NCBI GenBank assembly: GCA_030737835.1
Contig: CM060854.1
Coordinates: forward strand, 8,132,860-8,196,859
Source of the DNA: Acorus gramineus
Lineage: Eukaryota > Streptophyta > Magnoliopsida > Acorales > Acoraceae
Length of the DNA: 64,000 nt
Direction of reading: 5' to 3'
The position numbers and the translations under genes are program-made. Of this stretch, positions 50,460-62,532 are shown in pieces (position 1 is the stretch's first letter; each line of letters starts with the position of its first letter). A model generated the notes under the pieces. It did no database searches. It was given only the letters and a program-made list of their open reading frames with translations, and was not told where the DNA came from.

Positions 50460-50950
50460 ACCTTTATTAAATATTTACATCTCTCACAACGATTTGTTAC
50501 ATTTACATCAGAACTGTTACATTTACATAAATATAACAAACAATTTCATTTTCCTACCTAAATATTTTACATTCCATGCAATGTTTAAACAATTTAGAAA
50601 CATATTATATTTTCAATAGTCAGTTACATTTTATAGAAAATGTCAAACACTTTTTTTATTGTGTGATACATTTAATAAATATATGTATTTGACTGTTACA
50701 GTAATAAATATAACAAATATAAATTATTATTTACATTGAAACAAATGCAATACACGAATGAATGTTACATTCATAAATGTAACAAATATAAATCAATACA
50801 TGCATGCGGTTGACTGTTACATTTACGAATGTAACAAAAATAATACAGATTTGAAAAATTACATTTTCAACAATGTAGCAGTAACATCAAACAAACTACT
50901 TATATATAAACTTATATATAAAATGTAACGGTATCGAGTGTTACATTTAG
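50460..50950. repeat. Tract of TGTTACATTTA / AATGTAACA words
   Basis: At least eight occurrences of GTTACATTTA-like words, several paired with a nearby AATGTAACA so that short palindromes such as TTACATTTACGAATGTAAC form (about 50818-50836). Spacing is irregular. Confidence 0.6.
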
Positions 50951-52899
50951 ATATTGAAACAAAAACAAATCAAAATGTGATAAATGACATTCAATACATG
51001 AAAAAATTGTGTTTAAATATTTAAAACAAAAAGCAAAACACAATTTTTTTACGAATCTAATAATGTCAAACCTGATCCGAGAGATATTGATGTGAGATCC
51101 AAATCGAAAAGAAAAAAAACGATTTCATGCATTCTCCTCAAAAATAGAATTTCCGATTTGCTCCCATGTATTCTTCATAAACAAAATCAATTCCGTAATG
51201 CAAAACCTCCTCATTTCGCATACAAGACAGATTTTCAATTGTTTCAACATCAATGGTTTCTCCGGTCCCTCTCAAATATTGTTGCAAGATTTTAAAAATC
51301 CATTAATGGTAAATAATACAGAATTTTCAGAATTAAATAATACTCCACAATCATAGGGATACATGTTAAAGTAGTTATCAAGTAAATGGTAAAATAGACA
51401 ATGTATACTTGCCACGTCATGGGGCCTGTGATGGGGCCTAAAAAATTGGGGCCTAGGAATCATTATTGTTTTGATAAATATATGATAAGATTATAAGCTA
51501 ATTAGATTTTTCAATTTTTTTTAAAATATATATATTTTTAATGACCTCATCTATGAGAATTTCTAGAGCCACCATTGATTTTAAATAAGAATAAATGAAT
51601 AATATTTAAAATAATGTAAAATATGTTTATTTGAATTATGATATACTTTTTATATTTGAAAAGATGACAAATCTTTTAGAATCAATAATGATTTTTGAGC
51701 TCCAATTAAAAAAATTTAAATATATCTGAAAAAACATCATTAAATATATTTGAAAAAATTGTTAAATTTTAAAAAATCGAGAGTAGATACGGTTTGTTGT
51801 GTCAAGATTTAAATGGATTGTAGATTTTTCAGAAGAAAAAAAAAGAGAGATTATAGATCTAATATCTTCAACGTGAATTGTGAAGTGTTAATGTTTGTTA
51901 TTATTATTTTAAAAAGATTGTATTTTTGTAGATTTATTTAATTTTTAGTTTTTAAAAAGATTTTCTTATTTTTGTAAATCTATTTAACATTATCCAATAA
52001 ATATTTACAAAGAATAAATTAGAATCGAGAGATTTGGATGTTAATACTCAGTACAATATTTTAAGGGATAGATTAAATTAGAAAATAATTTCAAATAAAT
52101 ATTGTTTTGGGAAAATAAACAATAAAAATAATTTATCCGTATAACTATTTCATTATTTCAAATTTTCAATATTGTCAAACCTTGAATTTGATTTTCATTT
52201 TATCCATGTAAATTAAATTATATGGGAATTCAAATTACATGCAACCAAACAGACCTTTAGTTTTTTCAAAATGAGTTCACCATCTCCATATTTTTGTGTC
52301 TTCTCTCTTTTATCAGCCTTTTATCATTAAGATCGTGCCAGATTTTCTTTCAGATCTATTATCCGCCATAATTGACGAAGGATATGGGGGATATTGATCA
52401 AACTCATTATCAAACCCAAAGACCCAACAATCCGATAGGATTCAGTGGGATTTTCCCAAGTGGTGCAGTCATGACCATTGTACTGGCTGAGCTTATTTTT
52501 GTGCCCTCTCCCTTTTATCACATATACCCGCATAGCTATACCCATCTATTTCTTACACACAAAAAAGTTTTTCCTCCCCCTCATTTCATCCTATTCCTCC
52601 CATATTCATCTATCCAAACTGGGTGGAAGGGAACATGCAACACATGCGGAGTTAAAAGTTCCCCATGATGTGGGAAATGTCTCCCACGACAAGGAATACA
52701 TTCCCTCAGTCAGGTAAGGGACTCTTGGGAGGAGAGAGACTATCGTCGCTCTTAAAAGGTGTCCAGTCTCCTCATTGAAAGCTCTCGGGACCCCCCTCCC
52801 ACAAGTCCAAGTAGTCGCTAGAGACGCTCTATCCCACCGACAGAATATGCTAGTGGTCCGTCCATTAACTAAACGTGAAGAGGAATTATTGGTAACTGG

Positions 52900-53145
52900 T
52901 TTATTTTACAATAAAAAATAGTCATATATAACTTGTTGAATATCTAGTGAAGCACATACCTCGTTAGATAGTGTATATGTTTCATTAAATTTTTTCTTAC
53001 ACTTACTAAAAATGAGTTCATTGAACTCAAAATGAAGTGATATACACTTTTTATTAAAGCATATACCTCATTAAATGATGTTTATGATTTAAAAAAAAAA
53101 AATATGATATGAGTTTTGATTGGTAAAAATGATTGAATGTAACAT
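52900..53145. repeat. Dispersed repeat family, copy B
   Basis: Collinear with 61090-61330: TTAAATTTTTTCTTACACTTA, GTTCATT-AACT-AAAAT and the ATATACCTCATTAAATGATG segment are shared. Non-coding. Confidence 0.65.
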
Positions 53146-53270
53146 TTTCCTCTGCCTTAACTTCAGCTGATTTTGGTCCACTTTAAAGTAGATGGCACTC
53201 ACCTATCGAACAATATGATATGTGAGGCCCATGAAAGCTTGATAGGTGCCAAATGATTACTCATATGTGA

Positions 53271-53657
53271 GAGCGTCTCTAATAGATATGTTAACTAACT
53301 AGTTAGTGTCAGATTTTTATAAAACATGTAAAAATGTTGCTCCAATATATAGAAGTGTTAAAAAAAAATTTAAATGTAGGTCCCACCTGTCATATGTTAT
53401 TTTTCAAGCTAACTGTGGCTAATGCTTTAGCCAGTCAAATATGGGCCCCCCATTCAAAAGATTCAAAAAATATTATTTTTGGTGGATGGAGAGGTGAGCC
53501 CACTATTATTTTGACTAGTTATTTAGCTAGTCTATTGGAGCAACAATAACCAACTAAATGAGAGTGTAGTCAATGAGGGTCTAGTTGAAGGATAAAGTAT
53601 TGACATGACATGACACTTTAACACATTGGTTAGTTAACATGTCCATTAAAGATGCTC
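53271..53657. mobile_element. MITE, copy 2 (complete) of the family at 10340
   Basis: 387 bp with terminal inverted repeats of about 29 bp: GAGCGTCTCTAATAGATATG on the left and GAGCATCTTTAATGGACATG in reverse complement on the right, both followed by TTAACTAAC. It is the reverse-oriented relative of 10340-10699. Target-site duplication not resolved. Confidence 0.8.
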
Positions 53658-53877
53658 TACCGTATTGCAAAGCCCGCCATGTCTCCCACTCTCACACCTA
53701 CATTGACCATCAATTTTTACTTTCACTTAATGAGAATATATTTTTTTAAGTTCAAATATTTTTATTATTAGCCAAACAAAGGGGAATATCCCATCACCCA
53801 ATTAGGACAATCTTGATATTCTCTCTTGTTCCAAATTAAATATGATAAGAATTTAGATCATCTTTCATCAGTGTAAC

Positions 53878-54449
53878 TAGGACGGTCAATCAAACGGATA
53901 TGAATCGGATAGGCCCATATCCGTATCGTATCCGAACTGAATATCTAAAAAAATATCCGTATCCGATATCCGACGGATATTCCAAAACACATATCCATAT
54001 CCAATCCGAAAATCCGGATACGGATTCAGATAATATTCAAAATATCCGAACCAGATTAAAATATAAAGAATTTATAAAATCTTAAGTCGTAACATAGTTA
54101 AATAGGTATCCACCAAAGACATAAAAACACAAATTTTAATATAGTTAAACAAGTATCCAATATGGTTAAATCAATTTGTGTTTTGCCCTAAATCATGAGC
54201 CATTGGATTTTCATCTAAGGGTTGAAACTAATTCTAACATATATATATATAAATAAAATAACAATTCGAATACGGATCCGATATTGTTCGGATCGGATAT
54301 AGACAATATCCGATCCGAGCCAAAAATTTTTGAATATGGATAATCTGGTTTGGATATGGATACGGATTTTTAAATATTAAATATTTTATATATTTTAGAT
54401 ACGAATTCGAATCGGATACGAATATTTTTTTAGATAATTAACAGGCTTA
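53878..54449. mobile_element. hAT-type MITE (TAAGC-TGT-AAT TIR family)
   Basis: 572 bp, flanked by the perfect 8-bp duplication AGTGTAAC (53870-53877 and 54450-54457). The left end is TAGGACGGTCAAT and the right end in reverse complement is TAAGCCTGTTAAT. The interior is rich in ATCCGTATCCGA and GGATACGGAT words. It belongs to the same TIR family as 12355-12815 and as intron 3 of the ABCG gene. Confidence 0.88.
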
Positions 54450-55493
54450 AGTGTAACCAACAACCGGCTTGTTTAATACATAGGCTTGATGTGTACGTGC
54501 ATGGGTGAGCCGATGAGCGGTAATACCAAACCAAAACATTCCCTTTGAAAAATTCAAACCTGGAACACCCAACGCAGAGACCTAGTCAGCGAGAGAGGTA
54601 AGTACTGCCCAAAAACAAATTAAAGATCCATTGCCACGAACTCCAGCCCATGATTTTTTCATGATTCTGACCAGAACCATCTCTCTTTATTAGTACCAAA
54701 ATAATTGAAAATAAAAATAAAAAATAAAGAACAACACAAATTAGAAAATATTCACTTGTTTTTTTTTTTTTTACCTTGGGACAATTTTTCTTTTAGACGC
54801 TGTTATATGAGAACTTAAATGCAATATTATATATCTTGATAATTATATCACAAGATATATATCTTTTTAGATGAGGTATATACACCATATACATATAAAA
54901 AAAATTAATGAGCCATATAAGATATATGAGATTATATATATATATATATTTTTAAAAATAAAATAGAAATTGCTATCAAATTTGTATTGTTAAAATAATA
55001 GTTACAACTCTAAATTGGAGGTGAGTGGATGAAAAATATGAAAAAACATAAAGCCAACCAAACAAAGAAACAAGGAATGAATGTGATCCCAAGTAAATGG
55101 AGTGTCTATAGGAACTGTATAAAAAAAAACAGTATGTAATAACACCCTAGAATTTGGCTTCCAAGAATTTCAAATTTAATTCCCAGTAATCCAATCACCT
55201 CTTTATAAACAGAAATCAAAATCACGAAACCCAATCAAAACATATCAAATCATCCAAATACATGTAGATCAATGTTTTTGAGCACGTACAAGATGATATA
55301 AAAAAAAAAGAAAAAAAACAATTGCAAATCAGATTTACAAACACAAAAAAAAAAAAAACAGAAGAAATAACTTCACCTTAATACCTCACACCTTACAACT
55401 CCAATCCTTCAAAACCAATCTCCCAAAACAAAGTAACACTATATATATCATATGTAGCATATAAAAGATTGGTTCAATTCATTTGATATTCGA
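54450..55493. other. Intergenic region downstream of ABCG
   Basis: AT-rich; the part nearest 55494 should hold the ABCG 3' UTR. No further gene or repeat that I can support. Confidence 0.5.
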
Positions 55494-58400
55494 TCACCTC
55501 CTCTTGTTCTTACTCCCCAACAAGAGTGAGAAGTAGAACAAGATCCTGAACAAGAACCCCCAAGCCACAGTGATCCAAAGGCAATCCCACTTACTGAGAT
55601 CAGTGATCCCCTGCTGCCTCAGTATGTCCTTCCCCGTCGTCACGCACGTCGTGCTCGTTATGTTCACCCCCAAAGACGAGCTCAGCCCCCTCAAAAGCCC
55701 CTCCTTCATCGCCGGAGTCAGAGTCCCCAACGGCGTGTTGTCGAAAATCTGCGACCCCTTCACGAAGCACTTTAAGGTGCTCCCGAACTCGTTCTGGAGC
55801 ACGGCCTCGTATGGGTACTTCACAAGTGAAATGTAGTGGAACCAGAGCCAGTAGACCGGCATCCGGTCCCGGTTTATGAAGAATCCGCTGAATAATAGGA
55901 AGTAGGCGAGTATTGCCACCACGATCGTGAAGCCGAGCATGACGTGGGAGACCACGCCGGAGAGGAATGTAACGAAGGAGCTCCCCGCCCAGAAAGAGGC
56001 GAGGATGATCGCAAAGAAGTAGAGGAACCCCTGTAATCTTATCATGTTAATTATCTGAAATATATTTAAAAATTATATGATATTCGATAATTTGTATGTG
56101 AAATGTTTCAGATGGGATATGATGGTATCTAATCTCAAATATGTCCTATGTGAAATAATATTATATTATTATTTATTGTTTTACTGTGTTTATATTTTAG
56201 TGCATGTTAGTATGGGTTATTATTATTATTATTTTAACTTTAAAATGTGTAATGTTTTGTGTGTTTATTTATAATTACTAGGGACCTGTTTGAAAACGGG
56301 TTTGAGAGTTTTTGAGTTTGTAGAAATTTGAGTGCCCTGAACCTGTTTTTGAAAAGGAAAAAGATGTAGTTTAATTTAAAGGTACATACATATTTTTCTA
56401 TAAAAATATTCAAAAGCTAGTTTTTCAAAATTTTTAAAGAGACAACTTTGTGTAAACTTGAGTCTAAGTAATTATTGTATTTTTTTTATGTATTTCAAAT
56501 ATTAGATATATGTTTTTTTATTTTTAGATATTGGATTTTGGATATTTGAATAATATCTATTTAAATTTTTTTAATATTTTGAATAATTCAAATTTTGATC
56601 AGATACATATACTTATTTTGAATATCAATTGGATATATGATACAGATGTGTTTTTAAATATTTAATTCAACACGGATAAGATATAGATATTAGCATCTGA
56701 TTTGTATATGCTCTATTAACATGCTTACCTGTAGTCCTCCGGCGAGACCCACAGCAAAAAAGGTCGTGAAGGCAAACGCGGCGGAGAGAAACACGAGCGA
56801 CGGCAGCGACACGATCGCGTTGGACAGCACGTAAGACGACCGACGGTACGCGTTGTACGCGGTCTCCCTCATGAAGATGTAGCGCTCGTGAAGGAAGACC
56901 GGGAGCGCGTCCGCGCACGTGTAGAACATCGTCGACATCGCGAACGCGAAGAACCCGAGCCGCTCCTGGACGCCCCTCGGCGAGTTGTCGAGCTGCCAGA
57001 ATATCGTCGCCAATATGAAGCCCGTGACGAGCACCGCCCCGAGACGGATGATGAAGAGCTCGGGCATCCGCCGCGTGTTCGTCACGTTACGCTTCGTCAG
57101 GACCCCGATCTCGACCCAGAACGGGTTTGCGAACGTCGCGACGGGGGAGGAGGCGAGCTTCCCGCGGGAGATGCTCGCGCTGATGGCCTCTTTCAGAGAG
57201 AGAGGATGACTGTTGTTATTGGTGGGGAAGACATGCGTGAGTTGGTACTCCTTGTTGTGTTGGACGAGGTCCTTAGTGCCTCCGGGTTTCCCTTCCAGCT
57301 CCCGGATGAGGTCGAGAGCGTACTCTGTGCGGTTCTCGTTCTCTGGAATCGGACGGCCGAATTCGGAGAAGAAGTGGGGGAGGCCGTTGGGGCGGCCGAA
57401 GTAGACGGTCTGTCCGCGGGAGAGGAAGAGGAGGCGGTCGAGGAGTCCGAGGATCCGGTAGCTCGGTTGGTGCACCGACATGATCACGATGCTACCAGAC
57501 CTCGCGATGCGTTGCAGCACCTGATAAATATTTAGTACGTGTTATGTCCGGGATAAATACAGAAAATTATAAAAATAATTATTTTTAGATAATTCAAGCA
57601 TTAATATATATTAATAAATTTTACATGCATTATGTTCAGTACATTTTGTATAATCAAAGTATTTTAATAAATATTCAAAAAATATATAATACTGTATATA
57701 CTTATCTACACCACAGTAATAAAGTTCATGTATGACAAATATTCAATAATTATAATGTTTCAGTACGATATATGTACATTTCATAAACTATGCTAGGTAA
57801 TATATATAACAAATGTACGGAGATGATTAGACTATTTTTTAAATAATTCAAGTATTAATGGATTTCACCTGCAATATGTTAGATATGGAGCATTTTGTAC
57901 AGAAGATATTTAATCATGGTACGGAATGCTTTGTTACTGTACCTGCACCACCATGAACGCGCTCGTCGAGTCCAACCCCGACGTGGGCTCGTCAAGGAAG
58001 AGCACAATGGGGTCGTGGATGATGTCGATCCCGATCGACACCCTCCGCCTCTCCCCGCCGGAGACCCCCCTGTGGCCCTCGTCACCGATGATGGTATTCG
58101 CGGCGGACTGAAGCCCAAGCCGTTCGATGAGGGCCTGGACCCTCTCCTTCTTCTTGGCCTTCGGCAGCGAGCGCGGGAGGCGGAATTCCGCGGAGAACAT
58201 GAGCGTCTCTTCGACCGTCAGCATTGGATATAGGAGGTCATCCTGCATCACGTACGCGGAGATCACCTTCAACATCCGGCTCTCGAGGGGCTCCCCGTTG
58301 AGGGTGATGGACCCTTTGAGGCTCTCGTGCGAGATGCGGTTCGCGAGCGCGTCAATGAGGGTTGATTTTCCCGACCCGCTCGCGCCGAGGATGGCAAGGA

Positions 58401-59168
58401 TCTCGCTGAAGCAAACAAAGATTGAAAGAACCACAATGAAGGAAGCAAAGATAAAAGGAATCAGAACATTAAAACTAGTACGGAGAAATTCAAAATTCAA
58501 ATATCATGCAAGATTGGAGGAAGGAAAATGTTAAGAATAGTTCACAGTCTTACTCATGATTTTTACATATTTTAATTTTTTAAAAATAATAAATACTATA
58601 TAATAAAATATATATCATGATAAAAAATGAATATTGAATAAATTCATTTTGTTTTTTTTTTTTCGTAAATGTAAGAACAAAATTATTAAGGTGTATGTAT
58701 TACCCAAAGAACTAACTAACCAGATATAATGAGACTGTTTACGTGACTATGTGTAACAATGCTCTGGGAAGAAGCACGGATAGAAAGAAACGAATTGATT
58801 GTAAGATATTCATAAAATATATACCCGTCCCGCGCTTCGCCGGATACCGAGTTCAGGAGAACCCTCATGTTAGACCGCTTCTTGATCTCTGTCGCGGAAA
58901 GGCCGTCGTCCATGGTCCGGTTCGACGCGGCCAGCTTGAACCCGCCGCGGGACTGGCGGTTCTTGACGGAGTAGGTGAGGTCGGTGAAGGAGAGGACGAA
59001 GGGGAGGGGACTCAGGGGAGTCCCCATATCCGTGTCGTTAGGGACTTCGAGGACGTGTTGGAGGGCAACGTTGTTAGGTGATGGTAGTGGGGATGAGTCA
59101 AAGCTGGCGGCCGCGCCACCGACACGATGGAGGAGGTCGGCGAGGGTGGGGTGGTCGTGGGTAGTCAT
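55494..59168 (-). CDS. ABCG half-size transporter (ABCG1/2/6/16/20 clade), four exons
   Basis: Exons: 58825-59168, 57943-58405, 56729-57520 and 55494-56030, joining in frame to 711 residues. Domain order is ATPase then membrane domain, as in all ABCG half-transporters. The nucleotide-binding domain shows Walker [10 protein letters not shown] (122-130), signature VSGGERRR (229-236), Walker B IVLFLDEP (248-255), SGLDS D-loop (257-261) and switch His286. About six membrane helices follow, with the family [18 protein letters not shown] segment and a final [10 protein letters not shown]. The sequence is closest to the Arabidopsis ABCG1/2/6/16/20 group, plasma-membrane exporters of suberin and other lipid precursors that act as dimers; the exact orthologue and substrate are inference. 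Intron 3 (56031-56728) corresponds exactly to a hAT-type element plus one target-duplication copy. Intron 2 holds a local duplication. Confidence 0.95.
56039..56727. mobile_element. hAT-type MITE forming ABCG intron 3
   Basis: 689 bp. The left terminus is TTATCATGTTAAT and the right terminus in reverse complement is TAAGCATGTTAAT (11 of 13 identical), matching the TAAGC-TGT-AAT family at 12355 and 53878. Flanks are CCTGTAATC (56030-56038) and CCTGTAGTC (56728-56736), a 9-bp direct repeat with one mismatch. The interior is degenerate, with GGATATTTGAA and CGGATAAGATATAGATA words that recall the family. hAT insertions normally duplicate 8 bp, so the ninth base may be coincidence or a small terminal change. 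On the coding strand the terminus supplies TAAGC of the splice donor. Confidence 0.75.
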
Positions 59169-60319
59169 GTCGAAGAAGGGTAGATGAACCTCCTCTTCTT
59201 CGCAAACCGAGCTTTGGATAAGTCGACTCTCACTTCACTTTCTTGCCTTTGTTTTGAAGATGAGTTTGTGTTAATGAAGGTTTATAAGATGGACTTAACT
59301 GTGGGGGTGACCAACACATTCCTAATACAAGCAACTTGAGCAAGTCTTGGGGGTTTTTTACGCCATGAGAGAGGTAGGTGTTGATGCTCATCTACTACGC
59401 ATCTGTTGTGTGAAAACAATGTAGTTTTATTTATAATTACGTTGATGAGAGATGGTGGTCAAAAAATCTTTGGTGTTCATTGCGTGACAGTTTATTTTAA
59501 ATTTGTTTGTGTTTGGGAAGTTGGTTATATTTGATGGGCCTAAACTACCAACCACAGAGAATTGTGGAGATGAAGATATTTTTTGGAGAGAAAAACAAAA
59601 GTCTTGCGCGATTGGGTTTGATTTTGGGGAAAAGAAAGTTTTTCTAAAATTGTTTTGGGAAGGTGACGACCATTTCGTGTCTGCGGGGTCTTTGTTTTTT
59701 TATTCTTTTTCTTTCAAAGCGAGTCGAAGACGAATAGGCGTGAGAGATGTGACCCCCGGGAAGTTTGTTTAAAAAAGGTAGCTCGAACTAAATATTAGGG
59801 GTGCTATTATATTAAAGATAAACATGTAAATATCTTTTTTTTTCTTTCTTACTAGGTTAGAGTTTTTTCTGCGGATTGATTTATAATTTTACATAAATAT
59901 TTAAAATGCTAGGTTTAATAGTATAAATTAATGTCTTTTATTTTTTTATATAGTTTTTAATATAAAAAAAATGATCTAAATGAATATTGATTATTAATAA
60001 TCATGTGTTTAAAGTTAACTCAGTTCGGTTCAGTTAACTTAGTTTTTTTTAAGTAAAATCAAAATCAAACCCAAATAGATTTACTTATTAATTTTTTAAA
60101 TCATACTCAAACCAAACAAAAAACTATTGATCCAAGCAAAAAAAAAAATTCAGTTTGGATTGGTTCGGATTCGGTTTAACAGATCAAAGTTACACACTTG
60201 CACCGCTGCATAATATGAGTAGAGTTAAAATCACAACATAATTTTTATGCATTTATTTATTTTATTTACCATAGGGCTAAACCTTCATATTAACTACTAA
60301 TTTGATAACTTAGTCTAAA

Positions 60320-60650
60320 AGAAGAAAATTCGTTTTCTTTTTGAAGATTCTATTTTTGATAGATTATATAGAAATTGTTTGGGATATTTAGGAATGAATA
60401 TAGATAAGTCCAAATATAATTTTTAAAGTGTTCATGTAAAAAAAGAATGAAAATGAATTCCAAACTAGCCCTAATTCTAGTTCAGAAGGAGAATTTCTCA
60501 TTTTCAGGAATTCAATTTTTAATAGATTCTATGGAGAGAAAAAAATTTGGTTGAGATATCTAACAATGAACACAAAGATGGAGGATTCCAAATTAAATTT
60601 TTCTGAATGTTCCAGTAGAAGAAGAATGAATGCCAACTAGCCCTAAATTA
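60320..60650. repeat. Two-copy tandem duplication (~165 bp unit)
   Basis: Both copies run from a GAAGA/GAAGG-AGAATT block through TTTTAATAGATT or TTTTGATAGATT, GGATAT or GAGATAT, AATGAATA or AATGAACA and CCAAAT to AACTAGCCCTAA, at about 60475 and 60647. They are diverged by more than 20 percent. Confidence 0.6.
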
Positions 60651-61089
60651 AAAAATAAGCATTACTTTAAGTGAGAAGTGTGAGATTTTCATCCTTCCAA
60701 TCCCGAATAAAGCTCACAACCTATGTTACATATCCCTATAAACAAACCTGGACCTGCAAAAACTTGGTATGATGACTATTTTCCCTTGTGTATGTGTCCT
60801 GCCCAATTGAGCTCCTGTGCAGTTCAAATAGCATCTGGGTTACTTCACAAAACTGCAGTCGGGCTCCTTGATTACTCAATTGGTGAACTTCATCCACATA
60901 TGGTTGAACCCGTTTTCAGTGGTGGAGAAGCTTGAGAAACGTCACCGTAAATTCAAACAATTTTTAGGCTTCTGCGTCCACACCGCACTATACTTGCTTT
61001 CAAATACCCATAACACAATGTTTTTCCACCACGAGGATTTCTAGGACACGGGAGTCCCCACCGCATATTCAGCGTAGAATCTCGATGCT

Positions 61090-61330
61090 CAAATAATGAA
61101 GGGCGTTGTTACATTTAATTTTTTTTATAATCCGTTAAATTTTTTCTTACACTTATTAAAATCGGTTCATTCAACTTAAAATTGACCGATGTACATTTTT
61201 TTTTATCAAAACATATATCTCATTAGATAATGTTTATCATTTTTTTAAAAATGAAAACATATGTAGTCTGTGTTTTGAACTGTAAAAATGACTGAATCTA
61301 ACATTTTTCAATACCACACATGTAACATTT
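61090..61330. repeat. Dispersed repeat family, copy C
   Basis: Collinear with 52900-53145 (shared TTAAATTTTTTCTTACACTTA, ATATCTCATTAGATAATGTT and TGTAAAAATGACTGAATCTA-type blocks). Non-coding. Confidence 0.65.
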
Positions 61331-62532
61331 TTAAAAAATGACTGGCTAGTTGTCAATGATATTACCAGGGACGTAACAAAGACAGCTATATGTCAATTAG
61401 ATAGATGCATAAGTTATTTTGAGATTTATAACTATTCTAGAAATAAATAACTTTAAAAACATAATAATAATAAAAAAAATTGTTTGGCATGTTGTAGATA
61501 AAATGTGCATAAGATGTAGATAAAATATAATATTTATAAAAGTTAAAAAATGATTTAACATGTAAACTCTCTGATTTATAAGAAGTGACGATAATTGATT
61601 TGACAGTGAGACTTCTTTATACCGATGAAATGGTTTGGGCAAAATAAAACAATTCTAAGGGGACTTTAAATACAATTTATAACTTATTCTGACATAGTTA
61701 TACTCATCTATTCCTTTCAAACAAAAAGTTTTTCTGACTTGTTCATTTATTCAAATGGCCTAAGGTTTTTTTTTTTTTTTTTCCCCAAAATGATATTAGG
61801 GTTCCTCATTAAAAGGAATAAAAAAAAAAAATGAAAAAACAAGATCAAACAAACACAATGTCAACTAGAAAAAATTAACAAGTCAAAAAAATGTGGAGTC
61901 TGAATCCACTCAGAACTAGCTTTGGTCAATCCTATTAGTATCGAACCATACAGCTTATTAATATCAATTGTTAAATACATATTCCACTATCTTATTAGAT
62001 ACTAATAGTACTTAAGAATTCTTGTTTTATCCAATAGCTGACTAGATCCAATAGAAAAATGGAATATGTACCCAAGAATTAATTGTATAGTTTAATTCAT
62101 AGGTCGTGTATTTCGATTAATAGGTTGTGCAGTTTAATACTAACAGGACTGACTGAAACCAGTCCTAGATCTTGACCCATCAATGTGCGCAGGCACCAGA
62201 AATGCCTGCAAAAGTGCGAAGATACGACTAACATATAAGTTCATAATGTTGGCATCAAAAGATCAGTAATATTTACTATTCATAGAAGAGTGAGTGATGA
62301 TAGCATGATATAGAGGTAAAAGCTCTGATCCCAGCAGAGAGTAAAATGACCATGTAATAGTTTGCTTTCAGCTCAATTACAAAGGAATGTTCCTTTGGCC
62401 GAAAGATAATTGGAAAGACTATTTTCTAGAGCAATAGAAAATTTTGAGGAAAATCATCAATGCAGCTCAATATGTTGACAAAAAGATTGAGGCCGTACAG
62501 TATAAGATGAGAGAGGACCAGTCAGCTTTGAT

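Larger units (their letters stand above)
47640..53270. other. AT-rich intergenic region with dispersed repeats
   Basis: No supported gene. Notable content: two copies of a dispersed repeat (47870-48110 and 52900-53145), a tract of palindromic TGTTACATTTA/AATGTAACA words at 50460-50950, a small GC-rich island at about 49715-49850, and another GC-richer block at about 52640-52880 that looks like transposon debris without a recognisable frame. Open frames are short and unsupported. Confidence 0.5.
59169..62532. other. Intergenic region upstream of ABCG
   Basis: Starts with the ABCG promoter and 5' UTR (no TATA fixed). Contains a two-copy tandem duplication (60320-60650), the third copy of the dispersed repeat (61090-61330) and an AT-rich remainder. 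A 70-codon open frame at 60723-60935 is listed under findings but is not supported as a gene. Confidence 0.45.

Noticed and set aside
53271-53657. Assigning the MITE to Tourist or hAT
   Set aside because: No target-site duplication could be fixed, so the superfamily is left open.
56888-57535. 215-codon frame antisense to ABCG
   Set aside because: It mirrors a GC-rich coding exon whose third-position bias suppresses stops on the other strand; the composition is Arg/Glu-rich and not protein-like.
59503-59772. 89-codon frame upstream of ABCG
   Set aside because: No splice context, no domain, and ordinary spacer composition.
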